Below the pieces are notes generated by a model. The model searched no databases and was not told where the DNA came from. It saw only the letters and a program-made list of their open reading frames with translations. This document shows, in pieces, positions 26,642 through 33,622 of a stretch of 64,000 nt of DNA; position 1 is the stretch's first letter; each line of letters begins with the position of its first letter. The position numbers and the translations under genes were made by a program. Source of the DNA: Thermococcus sp. 18S1 (GTDB taxonomy: Archaea; Methanobacteriota_B; Thermococci; Thermococcales; Thermococcaceae); assembly GCF_012027645.1 (NCBI RefSeq), contig NZ_SNUU01000001.1, forward strand, positions 1,116,001-1,180,000, given 5' to 3'.

Positions 26642-26959
26642 ATGAAAAAGGTTGAGGCGATTATTAGGGGAAACGATTTCGACCGGGTGAAAAACGCCCT
26701 CAAGCAGATCGGTATAGTGCCCCTGACCGCTTACCCCGTGCAGGGAAGGGGCGTTCAGGGGGGCGTTCCGCCGTACGACCTCCTCCCGAAGATGAAGATA
26801 GAGATCGTCGTGAAGGACAGGGACCTTGAGAAGGTGGTTGACGTTATCATCAGGAACGCGAGGAGCGGAACACCGGGGGATGGGAAGATATTCATAAGCC
26901 CCGTGGAAGACGCGATCCGGATAAGAACTGGAGAGAAGGGGAACGAAGCCCTCTACTGA
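26642..26959 (+). CDS. PII family (GlnB/GlnK-like) signalling protein with short T-loop
   Basis: This 105-residue protein has the PII fold: 'MKKVEAIIRGNDFDRVKNAL', the strand 'KMKIEIVVKDRDLEKVVDVI', and the B-loop region 'ARSGTPGDGKIFISPVEDAIRIRTGE'. PII trimers sense ATP/ADP and 2-oxoglutarate and gate nitrogen metabolism. The T-loop between 'PVQGRG' and 'LLPKMKIE' is about eight residues shorter than in E. coli GlnB, and the uridylylated tyrosine segment is missing. No ammonium transporter gene is adjacent. The ATG at 26642 is preferred over the GTG at 26633. The partner is unknown; glutamate dehydrogenase, 3 kb away, is only a positional association. Confidence 0.8.
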   Translation: MKKVEAIIRGNDFDRVKNALKQIGIVPLTAYPVQGRGVQGGVPPYDLLPKMKIEIVVKDRDLEKVVDVIIRNARSGTPGDGKIFISPVEDAIRIRTGEKGNEALY

Positions 26960-26970
26960 GGGCTTCTTTT

Positions 26971-27705
26971 TCACAGGAACGCGTACCTGTTCCTGTAGAG
27001 CTCGACGAGGGAGCTGGCTATCAGGTATATCTCCACCGCCGAGAGGAGGACGAGGAATATCAGGTATCCCTGCGCGAAGGATACGCTCTTCCCCAGGTGC
27101 TCCGCGATGGTGCTCACCTGGTTGGGGTCGCGCAGGGCACTCAGGGAATAGACTATCGCGTTGAAGCCCACGACCAGGGGAATCGGGGCCGAGGCGTAGG
27201 CTAGCAGGAGTCCTGTGTAGCCCCTCCTCTGAAGGGACAGCATCGACAGGATTATCGGAATTGCCAGGATGAGCGCAGTTATGGCGAAGAACTGATTGAG
27301 ATACGCTCCGGTCAGGATGAAGAACGACGTCATTCCGAAGATGTATTTCCTGTATGCCCTCTTAAGCTCGACGAGCTTCTTGGGGATGAAGTCATACTCG
27401 GCCGACCTGGAATACAGGAGGACCTTGTTCACGGCTTTCAGGTAGTTCTTTTTGCCCTCCTTTTCTATGCCCTTATCAGTGCTCATCAATTTGAGCTCCT
27501 TGGCTTTTTTGAAGAAGAACTCGGCCAGCTCCTCGTTGTCCTTCTCGACCTTGGAGGCAACCTCACGGAAGTTCCTAGCTGCCTCCTCCAGGGATTTCTT
27601 GACTTTCGTCTTCTCCTTTTCACTTAGGCTGCCGAGCCTCTCGATCTTTTCAAGGGTTGATTCGAGAACTTCGGCAGTTTCAAGAAGTATTTTTTCGCTT
27701 TTCAC
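26971..27705 (-). CDS. Coiled-coil membrane protein of unknown function
   Basis: This 244-residue protein is in two parts. Residues 1-100 are highly charged and helical ('LEKIERLGSLSEKEKTKVKK'), likely a cytoplasmic coiled coil. From about residue 120 there are four membrane helices (about 122-140, 143-158, 165-188 and 212-235). It starts with a GTG preceded by GGGGGGT. It converges on the PII gene with eleven bases between the ends. I do not recognise the family and no catalytic motif is seen. Confidence 0.7.
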   Translation of the reverse strand: MKSEKILLETAEVLESTLEKIERLGSLSEKEKTKVKKSLEEAARNFREVASKVEKDNEELAEFFFKKAKELKLMSTDKGIEKEGKKNYLKAVNKVLLYSRSAEYDFIPKKLVELKRAYRKYIFGMTSFFILTGAYLNQFFAITALILAIPIILSMLSLQRRGYTGLLLAYASAPIPLVVGFNAIVYSLSALRDPNQVSTIAEHLGKSVSFAQGYLIFLVLLSAVEIYLIASSLVELYRNRYAFL

Positions 27706-27738
27706 CTATACCCCCCCAAAATGAGAAAGAAAAAGGGT

Positions 27739-27846
27739 TTAAGACACTTCCCCTCTTTCCGCCTTGAGTAGCTTGTTGATGCTCCAGCCCATCATGGCGA
27801 ATATTGCCAGCCATGCTATCAGCATGTAGATTATCCAGCTTTCCAT
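27739..27846 (-). CDS. Small membrane partner of the NSS transporter (MetS-like)
   Basis: This 35-codon gene encodes 'MESWIIYMLIAWLAIFAMMG' then a short charged tail, i.e. one membrane helix with the C-terminus in the cytoplasm. Its GAGGTGAT ribosome site lies across the stop codon of the sodium symporter gene, so the two are translationally coupled. In bacteria, NSS transporters such as MetP need a tiny one-helix subunit MetS. This gene fits that role by position, size and topology, though not by any long alignment I can make. Confidence 0.65.
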   Translation of the reverse strand: MESWIIYMLIAWLAIFAMMGWSINKLLKAERGEVS

Positions 27847-27856
27847 TGCGATCACC

Positions 27857-29416
27857 TCAGACCCTTATGATGACCTCGTTCTTCTCGAGCTCCTCGCCGT
27901 ACTTGCGCTTGATGGAGTAGTAGCTCTCCACTGCACCGATGATCCACATGAAGATTATTGCCAGTCTGGCCGGCCACTCAAGGGTTGCTCCAACGAGGCT
28001 CTGGGCGGATCCTATCAGCGGTATCAGCAGGAGTATTGGGGCTATGTAGAGCAGTATCGGCTTGTACCATCCAGGGACTTTCATGTAAGCTCCCTGGTGC
28101 AGCTCCTTCCAGAAGTTGTCCGGCTTGAACAGGTACACTGCGACTATGATGTCGAAGAGCGCCAGCAGGGTGAGCTGGAAGCTGACCCATGCGTCAACCT
28201 GGTCGAGGTAGCCGCTGATGTACACGACCGGGAGGCCCGCGATGAAGTAGAGCACGAGCACTACCCAGGTTCCGACCTTCCTCTTGATGTTGAGGTCCTC
28301 CTCGAGGAGGGCGGTGAGGTAGTTGTACATGGCTATGGCTGAGGTGAAGCCCGCGAACCAGAGGAGGAGGAACCACATTGCTCCGAAGAGCTTTCCTATG
28401 TCGCCCATGCTGACGAAGACGTTGGGCAGGCTGGTGTAGGAGAATCCAAGGCCGAACTTCTGGCCTATCCAAGCGAGGGCCTCGTTCTTACCCTGCTCGA
28501 GAATCTCGGGCGGCACGATCTTGGGGGCGTAGGCGGTCGCCAGCGGGACGGCGAGTGAACCACCAAGGACGACCTCCGCGAACTCGTTCAGGGAGACCGT
28601 CGCGAGACCGCTGAGGGCAACGTCGTCATCCGGGCCGAGGTAGCTGGCGTAGTTCTGGATGATACCCATACCGAGCGAGAGGGTGAAGAATATCTGTCCG
28701 GTTGCGGCGAGCATGACCGTCGCGAAGTGGTCCTTGAGGTACGCCCAGTTGGGGCTCCAGATGAACCTGAATCCGTCAATGGTGCTCCAGTTAGGGTCTA
28801 TTGGTGAGCCGAGGACGAACACGTAGCCGACCATTATAATGGCGAAGACGTAGAGGAGCGGCATCATGACCTTAACCCAGCGCTCAATACCCTTGCTGAC
28901 ACCCTGTCCGACGGCTATGGCAAGGAGTATAACGGTTATGCCCCAGAACAGCATAACCTGGGCGTGGTTGCCGAGGTAGTTGCCGAAGAACTCTCCGGTG
29001 TTCTGGCCGAAGTAGGCGCCCGTAGCGCTGAAGTAGGAATAAGCCGCTGACCAGCCGATGAGGTGGAGGTAGTAGCTGTTCAGGAGAACCGTCAGTGAAA
29101 AGGCCAGCATTCCGCTGATGACTCCCCACCACAGTGCGCTCTTTGGTTTGACACGCTCCCTGGCCATAAGGTAGTACGTCGGACCGAGGGTACCGTGACC
29201 ATACTTTCCACCGTAGCGACCGGCGACCCACTCAATCCACATCACTGGTATTCCTAGGAAGAACAGAGCTATAAAGTACGGCACCATAAAGGCTCCGCCA
29301 CCGTTCTGGGCAACCTGCGTTGGAAACCTCACGAAGTTGCCCAGACCGACGGCGTTTCCAGCCATTGCTAAAATCAAACCAATCTTAGTTGCCCATTGAT
29401 CCCTCTGTTGTTCCAC
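27857..29416 (-). CDS. Neurotransmitter:sodium symporter (NSS/SNF) family amino acid transporter
   Basis: This 519-residue protein has about 12 helices of the LeuT fold and would import amino acids with sodium. The first helix carries the NSS signature 'GNAVGLGNFVRFPTQVAQNGGG' (read in two parts), with the unwound sodium/substrate segment and helix 6 'GQIFFTLSLGMGIIQNYAS'. The frame extends to 29497, but a GGGGTGAAT site marks the GTG at 29416 as the start. CTTTTTATAG near 29505 is the TATA box, giving a leader of about 60 bases. A one-helix partner gene follows. The substrate is unknown. Confidence 0.88.
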   Translation of the reverse strand: MEQQRDQWATKIGLILAMAGNAVGLGNFVRFPTQVAQNGGGAFMVPYFIALFFLGIPVMWIEWVAGRYGGKYGHGTLGPTYYLMARERVKPKSALWWGVISGMLAFSLTVLLNSYYLHLIGWSAAYSYFSATGAYFGQNTGEFFGNYLGNHAQVMLFWGITVILLAIAVGQGVSKGIERWVKVMMPLLYVFAIIMVGYVFVLGSPIDPNWSTIDGFRFIWSPNWAYLKDHFATVMLAATGQIFFTLSLGMGIIQNYASYLGPDDDVALSGLATVSLNEFAEVVLGGSLAVPLATAYAPKIVPPEILEQGKNEALAWIGQKFGLGFSYTSLPNVFVSMGDIGKLFGAMWFLLLWFAGFTSAIAMYNYLTALLEEDLNIKRKVGTWVVLVLYFIAGLPVVYISGYLDQVDAWVSFQLTLLALFDIIVAVYLFKPDNFWKELHQGAYMKVPGWYKPILLYIAPILLLIPLIGSAQSLVGATLEWPARLAIIFMWIIGAVESYYSIKRKYGEELEKNEVIIRV

Positions 29417-29684
29417 AATATTCACCCCCGTTCTTAAATGTCCGGACCATGAAACCCCTGTGTATGGCTTTGGGGCATTATGTATAAGGCAAGGCATTCT
29501 ATAAAAAGATTTCTAATAGTTTTTTTCGACAAAAGACGATTTACTCAAGCGTTAAACTGTGGCAGTTCCTTTCTCGTCATTTCTTTAATGTGTTGAAAAA
29601 ACCTTAATTTTGGTTTTGGCATTATGGCAATTATAGTGTCCAGATACTACAGAATGACGAATCATTGTCGGCGCGTTTCCATCA
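29417..29684. other. Intergenic region upstream of the NSS transporter
   Basis: This AT-rich stretch holds the reverse-strand NSS promoter (TATAAAAAG at 29500-29508) and leader. The rest, up to the guide-RNA promoter at 29685, has T-rich tracts and no credible gene; the short forward frame around 29624-29827 overlaps the RNA gene and lacks a ribosome site. Confidence 0.5.
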
Positions 29685-29693
29685 AGTATTTAA
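29685..29693 (+). promoter_or_regulatory. TATA box of the candidate C/D box RNA
   Basis: AGTATTTAA at 29685-29693 lies about 24 bases before the start of the predicted terminal stem at 29710. This is the correct distance for transcription to begin at the base of the RNA. Confidence 0.5.
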
Positions 29694-29709
29694 CCCCGCG
29701 ATGCTACCT

Positions 29710-29787
29710 CCGGATGGTGCCCGATGATTGGAACAAGAGTGAGCTGATGGGTGATGACCGACTTCTCGCTGAGGGCACCTCATCCGG
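29710..29787 (+). ncRNA. Candidate C/D box methylation guide RNA with long terminal stem
   Basis: The order is stem, C, guide, D', C', guide, D, stem. CCGGAT-GGTGCCC (29710-29722) pairs with GGGCACC-TC-ATCCGG (29773-29787), 13 pairs with a two-base bulge. A C-like box ATGATTG is at 29724-29730 (consensus RTGATGA, core TGAT kept). D' CTGA is at 29744-29747, a three-base spacer, then a perfect C' GTGATGA at 29751-29757 and D CTGA at 29769-29772. The guides are 13 bases (29731-29743) and 11 bases (29758-29768), near the usual 10-12. A TATA box stands at the right distance. The targets were not identified. The imperfect C box is the main weakness. Confidence 0.65.
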
Positions 29788-29980
29788 ATCGTTCCAGTGC
29801 ATGATGGGTTCTACTTGGGTTCATTGATGCAATTTTGTGTCCCTCGATGTATAGAAAATCTTGGATGTACATCCCTCTTTTTGCCCGAAGATTTCGGGAG
29901 GGTTTTTCTTTTCGCCGAAAATTTCCGTACATAACTTTTTGTTTGAAATCAACCGTTCTCCTGCCTTCTTTATCGAAAGG
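29788..29980 (+). other. Region between the guide RNA and the gdhA promoter
   Basis: No gene is seen. The notable element is CCCGAA-GAT-TTCGGG at 29884-29898, a perfect six-pair hairpin followed by AGGGTTTTTCTTTT, which could end a transcript coming from the guide RNA. Otherwise the stretch is T-rich. Confidence 0.4.
29884..29911 (+). terminator. Hairpin and T tract upstream of gdhA
   Basis: The six-pair stem with three-base loop (29884-29898) precedes TTTTTCTTTT (29903-29912). It resembles an intrinsic terminator, placed about 70 bases before the gdhA TATA box. Confidence 0.4.
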
Positions 29981-30039
29981 TTTATATATGCAAATGCCTA
30001 AGAGTACCTCGCAAATTACCGAAACCCGAGGTGGTAAAG
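29975..30039 (+). promoter_or_regulatory. gdhA promoter and leader
   Basis: GAAAGG then TTTATATAT (29975-29989) is a strong BRE-TATA pair, as expected for one of the most highly expressed genes of these organisms. The leader of about 25-30 bases ends with GAGGTGG seven bases before the ATG. Confidence 0.75.
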
Positions 30040-31299
30040 ATGGTCGAGATTGACCCGTTTGAGATGGCCGTTCAGCAGCTCGAGAGGGCTGCCCAGTTCA
30101 TGGACATAAGCGAAGAGGCCCTCGAGTGGCTCAAGAAGCCCATGAGGATTGTTGAGGTCAGCGTCCCGCTCGAGATGGACGACGGTTCTGTTAAGGTTTT
30201 CACCGGTTTCCGCGTTCAGCACAACTGGGCCCGCGGTCCGACCAAGGGTGGTATAAGGTGGCACCCGGCCGAGACCCTCAGCACCGTTAAGGCCCTCGCC
30301 ACCTGGATGACCTGGAAGGTCGCCGTTGTTGACCTCCCCTACGGTGGAGGTAAGGGTGGTATCATCGTTAACCCGAAGGAGCTCAGCGAGAGGGAGAAGG
30401 AGAGGCTCGCGAGGAACTACATAAGGGCCATCTACGATGTCATCAGCCCGTACACCGACATTCCGGCTCCTGACGTTTACACCAACCCGCAGATCATGGC
30501 CTGGATGATGGACGAGTACGAGGTCATCAGCAGGAGGAAGGGCCCGAGCTTCGGTATCATCACCGGCAAGCCGCCCGGAGTTGGCGGTATCGTCGCCAGG
30601 ATGGACGCCACCGCTCGCGGTGCCAGCTACACCGTCCGCGAGGCCGCCAAGGCCCTCGGCATGGACCTCAAGGGCAAGACCATCGCCATCCAGGGTTACG
30701 GTAACGCCGGCTACTACATGGCCAAGATCATGAGCGAGGAGTACGGCATGAAGGTCGTCGCCGTCAGCGACAGCAAGGGCGGCATCTACAACCCGGACGG
30801 CCTCAACGCCGACGAGATCCTCGAGTGGAAGAAGAAGAACGGCAGCGTTAAGGACTTCCCGGGAGCCACCAACATCACCAACGAGGAGCTCCTCGAGCTC
30901 GAGGTCGACGTCCTCGCCCCGAGTGCCATCGAGGGTGTCATCACCAAGGACAACGCCGACAAGATCAAGGCCAAGATCGTCGCCGAGCTCGCCAACGGTC
31001 CGACCACCCCGGAGGCCGACGAGATCCTCCACGAGAAGGGCGTCCTCATCATACCGGACTTCCTCTGTAACGCCGGCGGTGTTACCGTCAGCTACTTCGA
31101 GTGGGTCCAGAACATCAACGGCTTCTACTGGACCGTCGAGGAGACCAGGAAGAGGCTCGACGACAAGATGACCAAGGCCTTCTGGGACGTCTACAACACC
31201 CACAAGGAGAAGGCCATCCCGATGAGGGATGCCGCCTACGTCGTCGCTGTCCAGAGGGTCTACGACGCCATGAAGCACCGCGGATGGGTGAAGAAGTGA
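30040..31299 (+). CDS. gdhA: Glutamate dehydrogenase
   Basis: This hexameric enzyme subunit of 419 residues interconverts glutamate and 2-oxoglutarate plus ammonium with NAD(P)H, linking peptide fermentation and nitrogen assimilation. Glutamate-site residues are in '[12 protein letters not shown]' and '[12 protein letters not shown]'. The dinucleotide fold is marked by '[11 protein letters not shown]' (about 218-228), and '[13 protein letters not shown]'-type sequence appears as '[13 protein letters not shown]'. Start and length match Thermococcus/Pyrococcus GDH. The GTG at 30031 lies in the ribosome site, so the ATG at 30040 is used. Codon use is strongly biased to C-ending codons, as in highly expressed genes. 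Confidence 0.97.
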   Translation: MVEIDPFEMAVQQLERAAQFMDISEEALEWLKKPMRIVEVSVPLEMDDGSVKVFTGFRVQHNWARGPTKGGIRWHPAETLSTVKALATWMTWKVAVVDLPYGGGKGGIIVNPKELSEREKERLARNYIRAIYDVISPYTDIPAPDVYTNPQIMAWMMDEYEVISRRKGPSFGIITGKPPGVGGIVARMDATARGASYTVREAAKALGMDLKGKTIAIQGYGNAGYYMAKIMSEEYGMKVVAVSDSKGGIYNPDGLNADEILEWKKKNGSVKDFPGATNITNEELLELEVDVLAPSAIEGVITKDNADKIKAKIVAELANGPTTPEADEILHEKGVLIIPDFLCNAGGVTVSYFEWVQNINGFYWTVEETRKRLDDKMTKAFWDVYNTHKEKAIPMRDAAYVVAVQRVYDAMKHRGWVKK

Positions 31300-31335
31300 T
31301 TTCTTCTCCCTTTTCTATTCGTTTCTGCTCTTCTA
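31300..31335 (+). terminator. T-rich tract after gdhA
   Basis: TTTCTTCTCCCTTTTCTATTC (shown in part) directly after the stop is a pyrimidine-rich tract of the kind that ends archaeal transcripts. No stem is visible. Confidence 0.35.
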
Positions 31336-31357
31336 AAATGAGATACTGAAGAACGTT

Positions 31358-31714
31358 CTAGAGCTTTTTGCCCCTCTCCTGGTAGAGCCTCGATATTGCC
31401 TGCATCGCGGCCGCGACCATTATTCCGCTTAACGTCATGCCGAGCAGGGGGAGCACGAGGGCACAGAGGAACTTGGATACTGGTGTTGTGGGGGTTATGT
31501 CCCCGTAGCCGACTGTGAAGGCGGAGATGAATGCGAAGTAGATTCCGTTGCCAATTTTTAGGGACTCCTGGAAGGCAAGCACAACTCCGAAAATCACTAT
31601 CAATGTAAAGAGGCCGAGGAGAATGCTTTTGACGTAGTAGAGAACCCTTAAAAATTCGTGAAGGAAGGTGCGAAAGCCTATGAGTTCTATTTCTAGCCCG
31701 TCCTCTTTCTCCAT
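31358..31714 (-). CDS. Two-helix potassium channel
   Basis: This 118-residue protein is a minimal KcsA-like pore: an N-terminal amphipathic stretch (about 1-25), outer helix (about 28-48), pore helix and selectivity filter 'TVGYGD' (about 67-72), and inner helix with a gating glycine ('LPLLGMTLSGIMVAAAM'). The tail after the inner helix is very short, so it has no ligand-binding domain of its own. Its ribosome site (GGTGTGAGGG) overlaps the stop of the upstream gene 31719-32882, so the channel is made together with that nucleotide-type enzyme. A homotetramer in the cell membrane is expected. Confidence 0.88.
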   Translation of the reverse strand: MEKEDGLEIELIGFRTFLHEFLRVLYYVKSILLGLFTLIVIFGVVLAFQESLKIGNGIYFAFISAFTVGYGDITPTTPVSKFLCALVLPLLGMTLSGIMVAAAMQAISRLYQERGKKL

Positions 31715-31718
31715 TCCC

Positions 31719-32882
31719 TCACACCTTCGCCCAGTACTCCTTCTCCTCGACCATCGCCCTTACCATCTCATCCTCGTCCTTGAACATCGTCCTCCGGGAT
31801 GGGTTCTGCATGCCGTAGAACTCCATGAACGGGCTCGGGCGGCGCTTGAAGGGGTAGTAGAGGTATATCGCTGCCAGGGTTCTGTACGCCTCGGCCATCT
31901 CGCTGATAACGCCGGCGGAAACGCCTTCCGCGTAGTGGTAAACCGCTATGGCCTTGCTGACGTCGACTAGGTTGAAGTCCCTCTCTACGAGCTGGCGCCT
32001 CAGTATGTCAGTGGCCTGCTCTATGTCCCCCCTGTCAAGCTCCTCCACTTGTTCCCCGTCCAGGAGGTGTTTGATTTTGATGCGCGTTATCGAGGGGTCC
32101 CTGTTGACCTGGGCGTCGTACTCCGCAACCACCCACCAATCGTCCAGTGCACCGGGATCTAGAACTGTGAAGTGCCCGCTCAGTTTGTTGTAGAAATCCC
32201 TCACTCGGTGGTAGTACTCCTCCTCGTGGCCGGTCATCGGGTAGCTGAGGTAGACCAGAGGCTTTTCGGCCTCGTGGAATATCAGGTCGAGGAAGACCTC
32301 GTAGGGGTGCCTTATGCCGAACTGGAGGATGTAGCGGACCTCGATTCCTTCCTTCTTCAGCTCGTGTATCAGGGTCTTGACATGGTTTATTGCATCCTCA
32401 CGCCACATGACCAGGGTGGTGAGCTTGATGTTCTCCGGATTCTCACCGAAGCGTTCGAACCACTCTGGGTCATTGATGATGCGCCTTCTGACCGAGAGGA
32501 CGTCGTCGAGGACTATTATCACGCGGTTCGGCCTCAGAAGCTTTAGATTGCTGGTCGTGAACCCGATGACGCTTCCGCTTCCCCAGCGGAAGAGGCTCGG
32601 CGTTGAAACGAGGTGGAACTTTTCCCCGCTTTCATCTATCTCCTTTCTTATTCTATTGAAAGCCTCGTCCCGTATCTCGTTCATCAAATCCTGGTGGTTT
32701 ATGGCGAAGTCGAGAACGTTCTTCCTCGTTATCTTGACGCCCAGCTCCTTTCCAACTTCCCTGATGTAGTCAAAGACGTGATAGTAGGCGTAGCTCTCCC
32801 CGTCGGCGAGTTTCAGTGCTTCGGTTATGTACTCATCGCGCCCGTTGAGGGGCGGCCCGGTTAGGAGTATTATCTCTTTCAT
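31719..32882 (-). CDS. Two-domain protein: divergent P-loop kinase-like domain plus nucleoside deoxyribosyltransferase-like domain
   Basis: This is a 387-residue protein that I do not recognise as a named family. Residues 1-185 look like a P-loop kinase, with 'IILLTGPPLNGRDEY' at the Walker A position, but the usual GK(S/T) is GRD, so nucleotide handling may be altered; 'RVIIVLDDVLSVRRR' suits a Walker B/lid region. From about residue 220 the sequence 'KPLVYLSYPMTGHEEEYY', then 'GALDDWWVVAEYD' and 'EGVSAGVISEMAEAYRT', resembles the nucleoside 2-deoxyribosyltransferase/TIR-like fold. The ATG at 32882 has GGTGGTGA. The next gene is a K+ channel, co-translated. Function unknown; nucleotide metabolism or signalling is an inference. 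Confidence 0.65.
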   Translation of the reverse strand: MKEIILLTGPPLNGRDEYITEALKLADGESYAYYHVFDYIREVGKELGVKITRKNVLDFAINHQDLMNEIRDEAFNRIRKEIDESGEKFHLVSTPSLFRWGSGSVIGFTTSNLKLLRPNRVIIVLDDVLSVRRRIINDPEWFERFGENPENIKLTTLVMWREDAINHVKTLIHELKKEGIEVRYILQFGIRHPYEVFLDLIFHEAEKPLVYLSYPMTGHEEEYYHRVRDFYNKLSGHFTVLDPGALDDWWVVAEYDAQVNRDPSITRIKIKHLLDGEQVEELDRGDIEQATDILRRQLVERDFNLVDVSKAIAVYHYAEGVSAGVISEMAEAYRTLAAIYLYYPFKRRPSPFMEFYGMQNPSRRTMFKDEDEMVRAMVEEKEYWAKV

Positions 32883-32902
32883 TTCACCACCCCACTGCAT
32901 CT

Positions 32903-32915
32903 AAAATGGCATTTT
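32903..32915. promoter_or_regulatory. Perfect palindrome in the divergent promoter region
   Basis: AAAATG-G-CATTTT at 32903-32915 lies between the divergent genes 31719-32882 and psmB, about 20 bases from the reverse ATG. It could be an operator for the reverse gene or overlap its weak TATA region (CATTTTAGA). Confidence 0.35.
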
Positions 32916-33000
32916 GGACGAAACCTTTAAATACTATTCCCCTAAAGTGGCGTTGTAGAGGTTCTTCTGTTCTAAAAACATACCAGCAGGGGTGTTGTAA

Positions 33001-33612
33001 TTGACTGAAAAGCTAAAGGGAACGACTACGGTCGGCATTGTATGTAAGGACGGCGTAGTCCTGGCAGCGGACAGAAGGGCATCTCTGGGCAACATGGTGC
33101 TCTCAGAGAACGTTACCAAGGTCTTCTGGATAGACGACCACCTTGCCCTGGCCGGTGCCGGCAGCGTCGGCGACATTCTCAGCCTCGTCAGGCTTCTGAG
33201 GGCCGAGGCCAAACTCTACCGGGCCAAGGTGGGTAAGGAGATGAGCGTTAAGGCCCTCGCGACCCTGACTTCTAACGTACTTCACGGGAGCAGGTTCATG
33301 CCGTACTTTGGGTGGTTTCTCATAGCGGGCCACACTGGAGAGCCCGGACTTTATTCGGTGGACATGGCCGGCGGTGTTACCGAGGACAGGTTCACGGCCG
33401 CCGGTTCGGGTATGGAGTTCGCCTTCTCGATACTTGAGGCGGAGTTTAAGGAGGAGATGACGCTGGAGGAGGGCGTTAAGCTCGCGCTCAAGGCAATAAA
33501 AGCCGCCACCAGAAGGGACGTTTTTACGGGCGGCGGCGTTACCCTCGTTACCGTCACGGATGAAGGGTACAAGGAATGGAGCGAGGAGGAAATAAAGGGT
33601 CTTCTGGAATGA
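33001..33612 (+). CDS. psmB: Proteasome subunit beta
   Basis: This 203-residue protein is the catalytic beta subunit of the archaeal 20S proteasome. The propeptide MTEKLKG is cut before Thr8, which becomes the N-terminal nucleophile ('[19 protein letters not shown]', 19 residues). Family residues include 'GSVGDIL' and 'AAGSGMEFA'. The start is a TTG: a GGGGTG ribosome site lies six to seven bases upstream and an in-frame TAA directly precedes it, so no longer form exists. CTTTAAATA (32922-32930) is the TATA box. FttA follows with eleven bases between, a likely operon. Thermococcales usually have a second beta gene elsewhere. Confidence 0.94.
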   Translation: MTEKLKGTTTVGIVCKDGVVLAADRRASLGNMVLSENVTKVFWIDDHLALAGAGSVGDILSLVRLLRAEAKLYRAKVGKEMSVKALATLTSNVLHGSRFMPYFGWFLIAGHTGEPGLYSVDMAGGVTEDRFTAAGSGMEFAFSILEAEFKEEMTLEEGVKLALKAIKAATRRDVFTGGGVTLVTVTDEGYKEWSEEEIKGLLE

Positions 33613-33622
33613 GGTGATACCG

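Noticed and set aside
29624-29827. Short forward frame of 67 codons upstream of gdhA
   Set aside because: No ribosome site, and it overlaps the better supported C/D RNA.
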